The translations under genes were made by a program, and so were the position numbers. From contig NZ_CP065047.1 in the NCBI RefSeq assembly GCF_015689175.1, positions 5,022,001 through 5,086,000 on the forward strand: 64,000 nt of DNA. Reading direction: 5' to 3'. The first letter of the stretch is position 1. Every line of letters starts with the position of its first letter. Below are positions 33,100-41,343 of this stretch, in pieces. The notes beneath the pieces were generated by a model, which was not told the origin of the DNA, made no database searches, and was given only the letters and a program-made list of their open reading frames with translations. This DNA comes from Mycobacterium kubicae. Its GTDB lineage: Bacteria; Actinomycetota; Actinomycetes; Mycobacteriales; Mycobacteriaceae.

Positions 33100-35043
33100 T
33101 CATCGATCGAGGCGCTGGAGGTGGTCGGTAAGGGCGTGGGCGACGCGGTCGTGGCGGGCGGCTTCGTCGGTCCAGCCGCGGCACTCGGCGTCGGTTCTGA
33201 GGGCCTGGACGTCGGCGAGTTGGTCGGTGAGCGTGTCGCGGAATTCGGGGGCGGTGACGTAGTTGTCGCAGGTTTCGCAGATGTTGGCATAAGGGCACGC
33301 GCCCGCGGATTCGTGGCGAGCGCAGTATCCGTGTGCAACGCGGGTTTTCAGCATTTCACTGTGCAGCCAGCCGACCTTGTCGGGCAGGATCGGTTTGCCG
33401 ACCGGGGTGAGGGTGAACTGGCGGCGCATCTTGCCCATCGCTTCGTCGTAGGCCGCGCGCAGGGTGGGCGAGGCCAGGGTGGCGTAGCGGATCGTCATTT
33501 GTGGAGTGACGTGCCCGAGTAAGGACATCAAGGCCTGCAGACTCATCCCGGCGTTGGCGAGTTCGGTGGCCCAGGTGTGGCGCAACTGATGTGGAGTGAC
33601 CATCAGGACGCCGCCGTCGGGACGGTGCAACCCGGCGGATTCAGCGGCGGTGAGCAGCCCGTTGCGCAGCCGGGTGTAGCCCAGGCGGCGTCCGTGCCGG
33701 GTGAACAGAAAGTCGGTGAGCACGCCGGTGCGTGGGTGCGGCAGCGGCCGGTGCGTGCCGCGGAGGGCGACCCACTCGTCGAGCGCGGCGAGGGTCGCGG
33801 CGGAGAGCGGGACCATGCGTTCGGTGGCGAGCTTGCCCAGTGGCACCTTCAGCCAGGTTCCGGCCGGTCCGTAGTCGATGATGCTGCCCAGTTCGAGGTC
33901 GAGCAGTTCCCCCGCCCGCAGGCCGGCACCACGCAGCACGGTCAGGCCGATGCGGGCGAACGGATCCTGCAGGTGGGCAACGGCGTTCATCACTGCCGCG
34001 TCCACATCGGGTGCTAGCGCGCGTGGCAACGGCTGGTCGAGTTTGGGGACGTCGGCGGCGAATACCAACCGCCGTGGTGGGGCCTGCGCCCAGCCCCAGG
34101 CGGTGATGTCGTCGAGCAGGTTGCGCAGACTGAGCACTGCCGACTGGGCCACCGCGGCCGAGACGGTGCGCCCGGCGCCCGCGGCGGCGCGCTGACCACG
34201 CCAGCCCCGGGTGCGATTCCATTTCAGGTAGCCCTCGATGCAGCTCCGGTCGAGTTCACGCAGGCTGATGACGTCGGGATGGTGAGCGGTGAGGTATTCG
34301 GCGAAGGGCAGCAGGTCGTTGATCAGCGACTCGACCGATTTGGGCCGCAGCACCGCCGCGCGCACGCCGATGTAGCGCAGCAACGTCTGACGGATCGGGT
34401 CGGGCATCTCCACCTCGGTGAAGCGCTGCTCGAGGCTACGGGCCCACCGCCGGCGTTTCGGCGCGGTGTCGATGACCGCGGTCTCGAACAACAGCTGCCG
34501 CAGGCTGGCCAGCCGCCCCCTGTATGCCCGCCGCGACGATGGCGGCACCACGGTACGTGACAGCGCGGCGTCGAAGTCGTCGAGCGCGTCGCCGGTCAGG
34601 TCGGCGACCATTCCGCCGTGGTGTGCCAGCACTACCGCCAGACATTCGCCGAGGACCGTCTCGACCCAGGAACTCCTCCAGCCCAACCGAATTCCCGCAT
34701 TCCGCAACGCGGCGAATCCGCTCGGATCCCGGTCCTCCACTGCGCGGCCCAGCCCGGTCAACTGTTTGACCGCGGCCAGCTCGACGTCCAGCCGTAACCG
34801 GCCGGTGCCGATCGTGTGACAGATCAGCGGCCACGCCCCGGTGTCCCGTATCTCGGCGATCCGCTCGGCTGCCGGCAGCGTCATCCAGGCGTGCAGGTCG
34901 CGGTGGCGTGCGGTGAAGTCGCGAGCGATCCGAATCCGGTCGCGTACCGCCCGCCCGCTCAAACCCAGGGTGGCGACGTGGTCGAGATAATCCGCCACCA
35001 CCTCGTCGGCGCCTACGGGTTGGCCGACCAACACCGTGGTCAC
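33100..35043 (-). CDS. Large tyrosine recombinase, Tn554 TnpB-like
   Basis: A 647-residue tyrosine recombinase. The catalytic residues are all present: Arg376 (GAGLRAGE), His485-x-x-Arg488 (TPHQLRHTW), His511 (LLGHVTP) and Tyr520 (TIRYATL). A C-terminal cysteine cluster (CARHESAGACPYANICETC) looks like a zinc site, as in Tn554 TnpB. GTG 35043 overlaps the upstream recombinase stop (GTGA), so the longer frame to 35367 is rejected. Together with the smaller recombinase it would cut and join the element ends. Confidence 0.85.
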   Translation of the reverse strand: MTTVLVGQPVGADEVVADYLDHVATLGLSGRAVRDRIRIARDFTARHRDLHAWMTLPAAERIAEIRDTGAWPLICHTIGTGRLRLDVELAAVKQLTGLGRAVEDRDPSGFAALRNAGIRLGWRSSWVETVLGECLAVVLAHHGGMVADLTGDALDDFDAALSRTVVPPSSRRAYRGRLASLRQLLFETAVIDTAPKRRRWARSLEQRFTEVEMPDPIRQTLLRYIGVRAAVLRPKSVESLINDLLPFAEYLTAHHPDVISLRELDRSCIEGYLKWNRTRGWRGQRAAAGAGRTVSAAVAQSAVLSLRNLLDDITAWGWAQAPPRRLVFAADVPKLDQPLPRALAPDVDAAVMNAVAHLQDPFARIGLTVLRGAGLRAGELLDLELGSIIDYGPAGTWLKVPLGKLATERMVPLSAATLAALDEWVALRGTHRPLPHPRTGVLTDFLFTRHGRRLGYTRLRNGLLTAAESAGLHRPDGGVLMVTPHQLRHTWATELANAGMSLQALMSLLGHVTPQMTIRYATLASPTLRAAYDEAMGKMRRQFTLTPVGKPILPDKVGWLHSEMLKTRVAHGYCARHESAGACPYANICETCDNYVTAPEFRDTLTDQLADVQALRTDAECRGWTDEAARHDRVAHALTDHLQRLDR

Positions 35044-36089
35044 TGCCGGGCTCCGGCCAACGTCGCACGAGCAGCACCGTATTCGGCGGCGAGCTGCTCG
35101 ATCGACAAATGCACGTAGCGGGCCGTGGTCTCCGGCGAGACATGCCCCATCAACGCCCGCAACGCCAGCAGATCGATTCCGGCCGCCGACAATTCGGTGC
35201 CGTAGGTATGCCGTAAACGGTGCGGGCGGACTCTTGTGGCGCCAGAGGTCTCCCGGTGCCGACGGAACAGGCTGCGCAGCCCGGCCTCGCTGACCGGTGC
35301 ACCGGTCGTCGGGCCGCGCAGCACTACGAAGCACTGCGGCGTCGCCAACCCCGGCGGCCGCTCCCATCGCAGGTAGGCGGCGAGCTCGGTGAAGAACGCC
35401 GCATCGACCGGGACATGACGTTCCTTGCCGCCCTTGCCGATCACCCGAAGCCGGCGCCGGCCCATATCGACGTCGGCGAGCAGCAGGCCACGCGCCTCGG
35501 CCGAACGCAGCCCTCCGAGTAGCATCACCAGCACCATCGCCCGGTCCCGGTGCGTTGCCAGTGTCGCCAGGAACGCGTCGACATCGTTGGTGGACAACGA
35601 TTCCGGAAGACGCTGCGGCTGACGCACCAACCTACCGCCACTGCGTGCACGCCCGGGACCCAGATGACCGAGCAACCCCCGCTGCGACTGGCGCAGCCCC
35701 TGTCCCCGCCGCGGCGACGGCACCGGATTGTCGGTGCAGACACCGGTCATCACCAGATACTCGAATAACGCGCGCACTGCCGCGACCCGGCGGTTCACCG
35801 TCGAAGCTGCCGGCGGGGTCGACGAGCGGTGACCGCCGGTGGGCTGGTCCGTTCGGCGGACGCCTTGCCAGTCGATCCAGTCGAACACCAACGGCGCATC
35901 GACCGCGGCGAGCCCGACCGCTTGCTGGACGAGGAACCGGCTCAAATTGGCGACGTCGAATGCGTAGGCCCGCACCGTGGCCGCGCTGAACCCCCGTCCC
36001 GCCAAATGGTTGAGAAACGCGTTCACCGCGTCCTGCCCGTCCCAGTCGCCCTCCAGGACATATCCGCTGTCGCTCTTGAGTACCCGCAT
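35040..36089 (-). CDS. Tyrosine recombinase, Tn554 TnpA-like
   Basis: A 349-residue XerC/D-type recombinase. Catalytic residues are Arg195 (GGLRSAE), His290-x-x-Arg293 (PHRLRHTYG), His316 (LMGHVSP) and Tyr325 (TARYVHL). The N-terminal SAM-like core-binding domain includes GFSAATVRAYAFDVANLSRF. ATG 36089 has GGCGGAG upstream. It is the first of two genes and is translationally coupled to the larger recombinase. The intervening loop at residues 125-160 is rich in Arg and Gly and looks poorly conserved. Confidence 0.87.
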   Translation of the reverse strand: MRVLKSDSGYVLEGDWDGQDAVNAFLNHLAGRGFSAATVRAYAFDVANLSRFLVQQAVGLAAVDAPLVFDWIDWQGVRRTDQPTGGHRSSTPPAASTVNRRVAAVRALFEYLVMTGVCTDNPVPSPRRGQGLRQSQRGLLGHLGPGRARSGGRLVRQPQRLPESLSTNDVDAFLATLATHRDRAMVLVMLLGGLRSAEARGLLLADVDMGRRRLRVIGKGGKERHVPVDAAFFTELAAYLRWERPPGLATPQCFVVLRGPTTGAPVSEAGLRSLFRRHRETSGATRVRPHRLRHTYGTELSAAGIDLLALRALMGHVSPETTARYVHLSIEQLAAEYGAARATLAGARQ

Positions 36090-36157
36090 CGCCGCTCCGC
36101 CTTCCCCCACCGAGATGCAGACAGCATCCATCCGTGCTCAGCGCTTGTGCGTGAACC

Positions 36158-37219
36158 TCACGCTGCAGCCCGAACCGTGTCCCCGGAGAGCCGGTTAACG
36201 GATAGTGGGTTGTTGGACCAGATCTGCCGCCAAATTTGTTTGGGGAAGGCGGTGAAGGCGAGCAGGTCGGCGCGGGCGTCTTCGAGGTGGTCGGCGACCT
36301 TGGGGAGCTTGTCGGCCAGTGCGTCGATGATGCGGTCATATTGGGCTGCAACGGAACCGGCGTCAGGTTGATCGAAGACCGAATGCAGTAGTGTGCGTAC
36401 CCACGGCCACGATGATTTCGGAGTGATGGCCATCAGGTTGGTGGCGTAGTGGGTGCGACACCGTTGCCACGATGCCCCAGGCAGGGTGGCGCCGATCGCG
36501 GCCACCAGACCGGCGTGGGCGTCGGAAGTGACCAGACGGACCCCTGATAGGCCGCGGGCGGTCAGCGACCGCAGGAAGGTCAGCCAGCCGGCCCCGTCCT
36601 CGGCGGTGGTGACGTCGATGCCCAGGATTTCGCGGTAGCCCTCGGCGTTGACCCCGGTGGCGATCAGCGCGTGCACGTTGACCACCCGGCCTGCTTCGCG
36701 AACCTTGAGCACCAGGGCGTCAGCAGCCATGAACGTGTACGGGCCTGCATCCAGTGGCCGGGTCCGGAACGCCTCGACCGCGGCGTCGAGCTCTTTGGCC
36801 ATCACGCTGACCTGGGACTTCGACAAGCTGGTGATGCCCAGAGTCTCGACGAGTTTGTCCATCCGCCGCGTCGAAACGCCCAGCAGGTAGCAGGTAGCCA
36901 CCACCGTGGTCAGGGCCCGCTCGGCGCGTTTGCGCCGTTCCAGCAGCCAGTCCGGGAAGTACGAACCTTGCCTTAGCTTGGGAATCGCCAGATCCAATGT
37001 GCCTGCGCGGGTGTCAAACTCGCGGTGCCGATACCCGTTGCGGGAATTGGTGCGCTCGCTGCTGCGCTGGCCGTAGCCGGCACCGCACACCGCGTCGGCT
37101 TCGGCGCCCATCAGGGCGTGAATGAAGGCGGCCAACAACTCGCGCAGCACATCAGGGTGCGTGGTGGTGAGTCGTTCGGCCAGCACGGCAGACAGGTCGA
37201 TATCGTGGGCAATGGTCAT
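36158..37219 (-). pseudogene. IS256-family transposase, N-terminal part
   Basis: From ATG 37219 (MTIAHDIDLSAVLAERL) this encodes most of an IS256-type transposase: CGAGYGQRSSERTNSRNGYR, PKLRQGSYFPDWLLERRKR, then catalytic Asp regions AADALVLKVREAG and LVTSDAHAGLVAA, and CRTHYATNL. Similarity stops at QIWSNNP near 36206; the remaining 16 codons to 36158 belong to the inserted module. The missing C-terminus with the catalytic Glu is found at 32835-33076. The transposase is therefore non-functional as a single protein. Confidence 0.85.
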
Positions 37220-37357
37220 CGCGTTGATTCCTTTGCTCGAGTGACTTTGGTCGGTCCCTCGAAGAATCACGCGATGACCTTCATTCATCCGGCTACGACA
37301 CGCCGGTCATCACCGGCTCGTACACCACTCTGCTGGACGCAACTGGGGTTGGAGACG

Positions 37358-37564
37358 ATGACGATAGAAAATGCGTCGGTCATGCTCACCGCTCATGAAG
37401 TTCGAGCGATGACCGGAGTTCCGGTCTCAACGCTGCATGAATGGGCGGCCAGGCGGGAACGTGGGATTGATGCGCCTGGTCCACATCACCTCAGGCTTAG
37501 CGATCGGCACCGTCGATGGTTACTGGATGACGTCAAAGATTGGCTGGAATCGACTCGGGTGTAG
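37358..37564 (+). CDS. Small helix-turn-helix DNA-binding protein (MerR/excisionase-like)
   Basis: A 68-residue protein from ATG 37358, preceded by TTGGAG. It reads LTAHEVRAMTGVPVSTLHEW and AARRERGIDAPGPHHLRLSD, then RRWLLDDVKDWLES, the winged-helix pattern of AlpA/excisionase-like proteins used by integrative elements to direct excision. It lies on the plus strand between the IS256 remnant and the IS30 element, without an intact integrase next to it. It could serve one of the recombinase modules nearby, but this is inference. Confidence 0.7.
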   Translation: MTIENASVMLTAHEVRAMTGVPVSTLHEWAARRERGIDAPGPHHLRLSDRHRRWLLDDVKDWLESTRV

Positions 37565-37650
37565 AGCGATTCGCCCTCACCCAACTACTTAGCACAACCG
37601 CTGTCAACGGCGGCCGAAAATTGACCCCTTTTCGACGGGGTGGGTTCTAC

Positions 37651-38109
37651 TCAACGTCGCAACACCGACGGATCACTCGAGACTAACAGGGCAGCGAATA
37701 GATCGGCGGGGCAACGGTCTTGGAGGACCATGCGGGGGCGATGGTTGAGTTCGTGTTCGACGGCCAACAACTGCTCCGGCGGGTGGCTGATGAGGGTGAC
37801 GCCCTTCGGGAAGTAGTCGCGCAGCAGTCCGTTGGTGTTCTCGTTCGTGCCGCGTTGCCAGGGTGATCTGGAGTCGCAGAAGTAGACGGGCGCGCCGAGC
37901 TTGTCGGTGGTGGCAAGGTGGCGCGCCATCTCGGTGCCCTGGTCCCAGGTGATCGACCGCATCAGCGTGGGTGGCAGATCCTTCATGCGGGCCACCAAGG
38001 CCGCGTGCAGGGAGTCGGCGTCACTGCGAGGCAGATGCACCAACCGCAGCATCCGGGTCTGGCGTTCGACCAGAGTGCCGATCGCCGAGAGGTGGTTATT
38101 ACCGATGAT
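37651..38109 (-). CDS. IS30-family transposase, 3' exon
   Basis: Immediately after the intron the minus strand reads IIGNNHLSAIGTLVERQTRM, then SITWDQGTEMARH, which carries the second catalytic Asp, and GTNENTNGLLRDYFPKG with the catalytic Glu, and ends at 37651. This is the C-terminal half of an IS30 transposase. It is in phase with the 5' exon (EGDL then IIGN), giving a complete protein of 418 residues if the intron is spliced. There is no sign of decay. Confidence 0.85.
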   Translation of the reverse strand: MIGNNHLSAIGTLVERQTRMLRLVHLPRSDADSLHAALVARMKDLPPTLMRSITWDQGTEMARHLATTDKLGAPVYFCDSRSPWQRGTNENTNGLLRDYFPKGVTLISHPPEQLLAVEHELNHRPRMVLQDRCPADLFAALLVSSDPSVLRR

Positions 38110-40294
38110 GTAGGGGTCGGACCGGGGCGCGGTGCCGGGATTGCTCCTGGCCCGTTTCCCCGGCCCGCCCTCCGCACCGGACGTGCGACTCTCGTCGCAT
38201 CCGGCGCTCCACGGACTGCCACCGTTATGCGGGGACCGAGGTCGCCGCTGTGCTGGTCCACGGTGTGGGGATGTTGCTCGCCCGCCACCGATACCGAGTG
38301 ATCGGAACGGTGGTGGTATCGAACATGACGATCCCATTCTCTTGCGGACGATTGCCTGGCCTTCCGGTCAGGAACCGCCGGTAGAGCTCCGCCCACGTGA
38401 TCCGCTTGTGCCGTTTGAGCAGCCACTGGGTGACCCGATGCCAGGCAAAGGAATCGAGGTATCCGAAGGTTGCCTTCGACACACCGTGACGGAAATACGC
38501 ACACCATCCTCGGAGCACCGGGTTGAGGCGTCCGAGGAGATCAGCAAGGCCATGATGACGTGCCTTCTTGGTCAGCGCCCGCACCTTCGTCATGATCGAA
38601 AGCAGCGCCTTCTTCGACGGGTAGGTGTAGACAGCTGCCTTGTTCGTGCCCTTCTTGCGGCGCCGCTGGATGCGGAATCCGAGAAAGTCGAACCCCTCGT
38701 CGAGGTGGCATACCTGGGTCTTCTCCACGGATAGCCGTAGCCCCAGTGGGGCAATGACATCCGCGACTTCGTCCCATAATGCGTCCGCGTGCGCTTTGGT
38801 TCCGGCCACCATGATCACGAAATCGTCGGCATAGCGGACGATCCGATAGGTGGCCCCGCCACGTTTGCGATGGGCATCTCGCCGCTGAGATGTCCGATGG
38901 GCATCCCATTTCACACGGAAATGTGCGTCCAACACCGTCAGAGCGATGTTGGCCAGCAGCGGTGAGAGTATGCCACCCTGGGGTGTGCCGGTATCAGATT
39001 CCCTGACCGTTCCGTCGCCAGACATGATGCCCGCCTTCAGGAATGCCTTGATCAGGGCCAGGACCCGCTTGTCGACGATCCGCGTGCGTACTCGTTCCAT
39101 GATGGCGGAGTGAGCCAGTTCGTCGAAACACGCCGCGATGTCAGCCTCGAAGACCCAGTGATAGTTCCGGGTCCCCAAAGCATGTATCTCGGCGATCGCG
39201 TCCTGAGCGCGACGTCGGGGACGGAAACCGTAACTGACCGGCTCGAAATCCGCCTCGAAGATCGGCTCCAACACCAACAGCAACGACGCTTGAACCGTGC
39301 GGTCCATCGCCGTGGGAATACCGAGCCGCCTGAGTTTGCTGCTCCCTGGTTTGGGAATGAGTATCTCCCGCACCGGAAGTGGAGCAAATGTCCGTGCCTT
39401 CAGTTCGGTTCGAACGTGGCTCAGGAACGCCACCGTCTCGGCATCTCCGGTTATGGACGCAGGAGTCAGCCGGTCGACACCGGCTGAGCGTGCGCCCTTG
39501 TTGCCCCGCACCCGTTCCCACGCGACGGTGAGAAAGTCCGGGTGGTGGACGAGGTTGAACACATCATCAAAGCGGCGGTCGGAATCTTCGACCGCCCAGT
39601 GGTGCAGCTTGCGTTGCATCTGTCGTACCTGCCATGCCGCCTGATCGGGATCGGGCCATGACAGCTCACCGGTATTCACCAGTGCCTCCGTTCGTGTCGT
39701 GTTCGCTGCATCAATTCCGCTGGGGCCCTTCGCCATGCACGAGGCTTTCCCCCGCTCGGACTACTACGGCCCCTCCGCCCCACCGCGTGGCCATCGACAG
39801 ACGACGCGTCAACCCGGATTCGGCGCCCTCGGCTGAGGACGACGACACGGGAGCCTCGCGATGGTTCCCACGTTCACTGCTGACCGCTCGAGGAGGGAGG
39901 TGCCCAGCTATGCCCCTGCGATATCGCCACGGCTACGCCGCAGGCATTCACCGTGGCCTCCAGCGGCAGCGACCTAAACCGCAGCCGGAGTTCCCAACAC
40001 CGAGACGCCAGTGGTGTTGGTGCGCATCGCAGACCAGCCCGAATCCACCGGGTTAGAGCTGGCGGGAGACTTGAGAGGCGTTAAAACACTGGTTCCTCGC
40101 GTACACCTTCTCCTCATGCTTGCCGGACCCAGGCCATCCGGTAGTGCCGGCCTGTCCCGTCGTTGTCGGGGCTGCTTACCACCCTCGCCGGCGTCTCCCG
40201 GTCCAGGCTGCCCCCAGCTTCGTTACGCTGCTGCGACAGCACAACGGCGCAGGTCTCTCACCTCCGCTCGGTCACACAGCGCCTCGTGGCGCAC
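38110..40294 (-). mobile_element. Group II intron 2, inserted in the IS30 transposase gene
   Basis: A 2185-bp intron. The 5' end is canonical, GTGCGCC directly after exon codons GGC GAC CTT; the 3' end is CCCCTAC directly before ATC ATC GGT. Domain V lies at about 38174-38209, with stem GCGCCGGATGCGAC and loop GAGA. A candidate EBS1 on the minus strand (AGGTCGC, within 39975-39969, intron position about 320) pairs with exon bases GCGACCT next to the splice site, leaving the last exon T unpaired. It is related to but clearly different from intron 1. It encodes its own reverse transcriptase. Confidence 0.9.
38225..39679 (-). CDS. Group II intron reverse transcriptase/maturase 2
   Basis: A 484-residue intron-encoded protein with KLRRLGIPTAMDRTVQAS, YGFRPRRRAQDAIAEIH, EADIAACFDELAH, GTPQGGILSPLLAN, catalytic RYADD and a maturase region WCAYFRHGVSKATFGYLDSF. 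No HNH domain is seen. GTG 39679 follows GGAGG and opens VNTGELSWPDPD, matching the start of the intron 1 protein (VNTSALWPDPD); the longer frame to 39736 is rejected. All RT motifs are intact, so this intron looks mobile. Confidence 0.9.
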   Translation of the reverse strand: MNTGELSWPDPDQAAWQVRQMQRKLHHWAVEDSDRRFDDVFNLVHHPDFLTVAWERVRGNKGARSAGVDRLTPASITGDAETVAFLSHVRTELKARTFAPLPVREILIPKPGSSKLRRLGIPTAMDRTVQASLLLVLEPIFEADFEPVSYGFRPRRRAQDAIAEIHALGTRNYHWVFEADIAACFDELAHSAIMERVRTRIVDKRVLALIKAFLKAGIMSGDGTVRESDTGTPQGGILSPLLANIALTVLDAHFRVKWDAHRTSQRRDAHRKRGGATYRIVRYADDFVIMVAGTKAHADALWDEVADVIAPLGLRLSVEKTQVCHLDEGFDFLGFRIQRRRKKGTNKAAVYTYPSKKALLSIMTKVRALTKKARHHGLADLLGRLNPVLRGWCAYFRHGVSKATFGYLDSFAWHRVTQWLLKRHKRITWAELYRRFLTGRPGNRPQENGIVMFDTTTVPITRYRWRASNIPTPWTSTAATSVPA

Positions 40295-41092
40295 AAGGTC
40301 GCCTTCCCAGTGGCCGGCTTCAGACCGGTCGACAGCCGAGAAGGACCGGTCGTGGATGGTGAGCATCGGCTGCTGGAACCGCGGCCGCCGGCAACTCTGG
40401 CGGTGATGCGCTCGGCGGTGATCTCGACCGGTGCGCAGCGGTGAGCGTCGGTGCGGCGCTAATCGCGAGGGCCGCATGAAACGTGAATTCGGTTGATAGA
40501 CAGCTTGATAGATGCTTTCGTGGCATAACCACATCGATGAATCATCGGGGAAGCGGTGGCGGAGGTGACGGCTGATCTGTTGGGGGCTCCAACGCTGAAG
40601 AAGCAGCTCGGCGACCGCGTTACCGAGCTGGTCGTTGGTGTCGACCCGACGGCGGTGGTGACGTGCTCGTCGCGCGGTGGCTCGCCGGTGGGCATCGAAG
40701 GGCTGATATCCGCGGCCGGCTGGTGCGTTGCGCCGTAGCTCCCTCGAAATCGTCGACGGCGCTCGACCGAGTCGGGTGGCGATCGTCCGCACCCTCAGCC
40801 CTGAGTGATGCAGATCGGCGATCTCGATGCGCTCGTCCTGGGACAGGTATCGCGTGCTGATCTGGCGGACCGCTAGTCGATCTAGCGGCGGGACGAACCC
40901 GACCGCGACGCCGTTGCGGTAGGTCTTGTAACCGCGTGTCCAGTTCGTCGCAGCGGACCGGGACACACCGACTTCGCGGGCCGCGGCCCGCACGCTCCAC
41001 CCGCGAGCCCGCAACTCCATGAACCGCTGACGCTTGGCCGACTGCGGACGACGTCCCGGCCCCTTCTTCACCCGACGCGACGATGCCAACAC
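40295..41092 (-). CDS. IS30-family transposase, 5' exon
   Basis: The minus strand from GTG 41092 (a TTG follows) encodes 266 residues: an N-terminal HTH GWSVRAAAREVGVSRSAATN, a second HTH LRVRTIATRLGRAPSTISRE, then WSPQQISRHLRHRFPDD and the first catalytic Asp in AGHWEGDL, where the intron begins. Reading on into the intron meets a stop at 40223, so unspliced RNA gives a truncated protein lacking two of the three catalytic residues. GGAGG lies just upstream of the start. Confidence 0.85.
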
Positions 41093-41343
41093 AACCTCCA
41101 GAATCTAGAGAAGTGTTGCGACCGCACCTAGAAACCACCGCGTCGACACGGGGTCAGTTTTCAGACGACGCCGACACTGTCAAGCGGCAATACGACCGAA
41201 TCGAATATGGCGGGTTACCAGTGAGTTTCCCGTGAGTTCAGCCGGATTGAAGCGATTTCAGTTGGAACCCACGGCCTTTCGGCTGTGAAGGTTCATAACT
41301 GCGGCGGGTTCGCGGGCCCTGAGTCTGGCGGCGTTGGGTGGCA

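Larger units (their letters stand above)
33070..36206 (-). mobile_element. Tyrosine-recombinase module inserted in IS256 (Tn554-like)
   Basis: The limits are where IS256 protein similarity stops on each side: after SNNP at about 36206 and before RIKERLNK at about 33070. Inside are two recombinase genes overlapping by four bases, on the same strand as the interrupted transposase. Lengths (349 and 647 residues) match TnpA and TnpB of Tn554. No clear terminal inverted repeats or target duplication could be read, as is usual for Tn554-type elements. The exact ends are uncertain by tens of bases. Confidence 0.65.
37616..41162 (-). mobile_element. IS30-family element carrying a group II intron
   Basis: The ends are inverted repeats: GAAAATTGACCCC at 37616 and, read inward from 41162, GAAAACTGACCCC, both followed by (C)GTCGACG-like bases (TTTTCGACG and GTGTCGACG). 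The element holds one transposase gene on the minus strand, interrupted by a 2185-bp group II intron. Without the intron it would be about 1360 bp. No clear target duplication was read. Confidence 0.75.

Noticed and set aside
33100..35367. An extended 755-codon start for the large recombinase
   Set aside because: The first 108 codons are antisense-like Arg/Ala-rich sequence inside the other recombinase gene; the GTG at 35043 with a four-base overlap is better.
40223..40294. The end of the apparent IS30 transposase frame (VRHEALCDRAEVRD and on)
   Set aside because: These codons lie inside the group II intron and are not part of the spliced protein.
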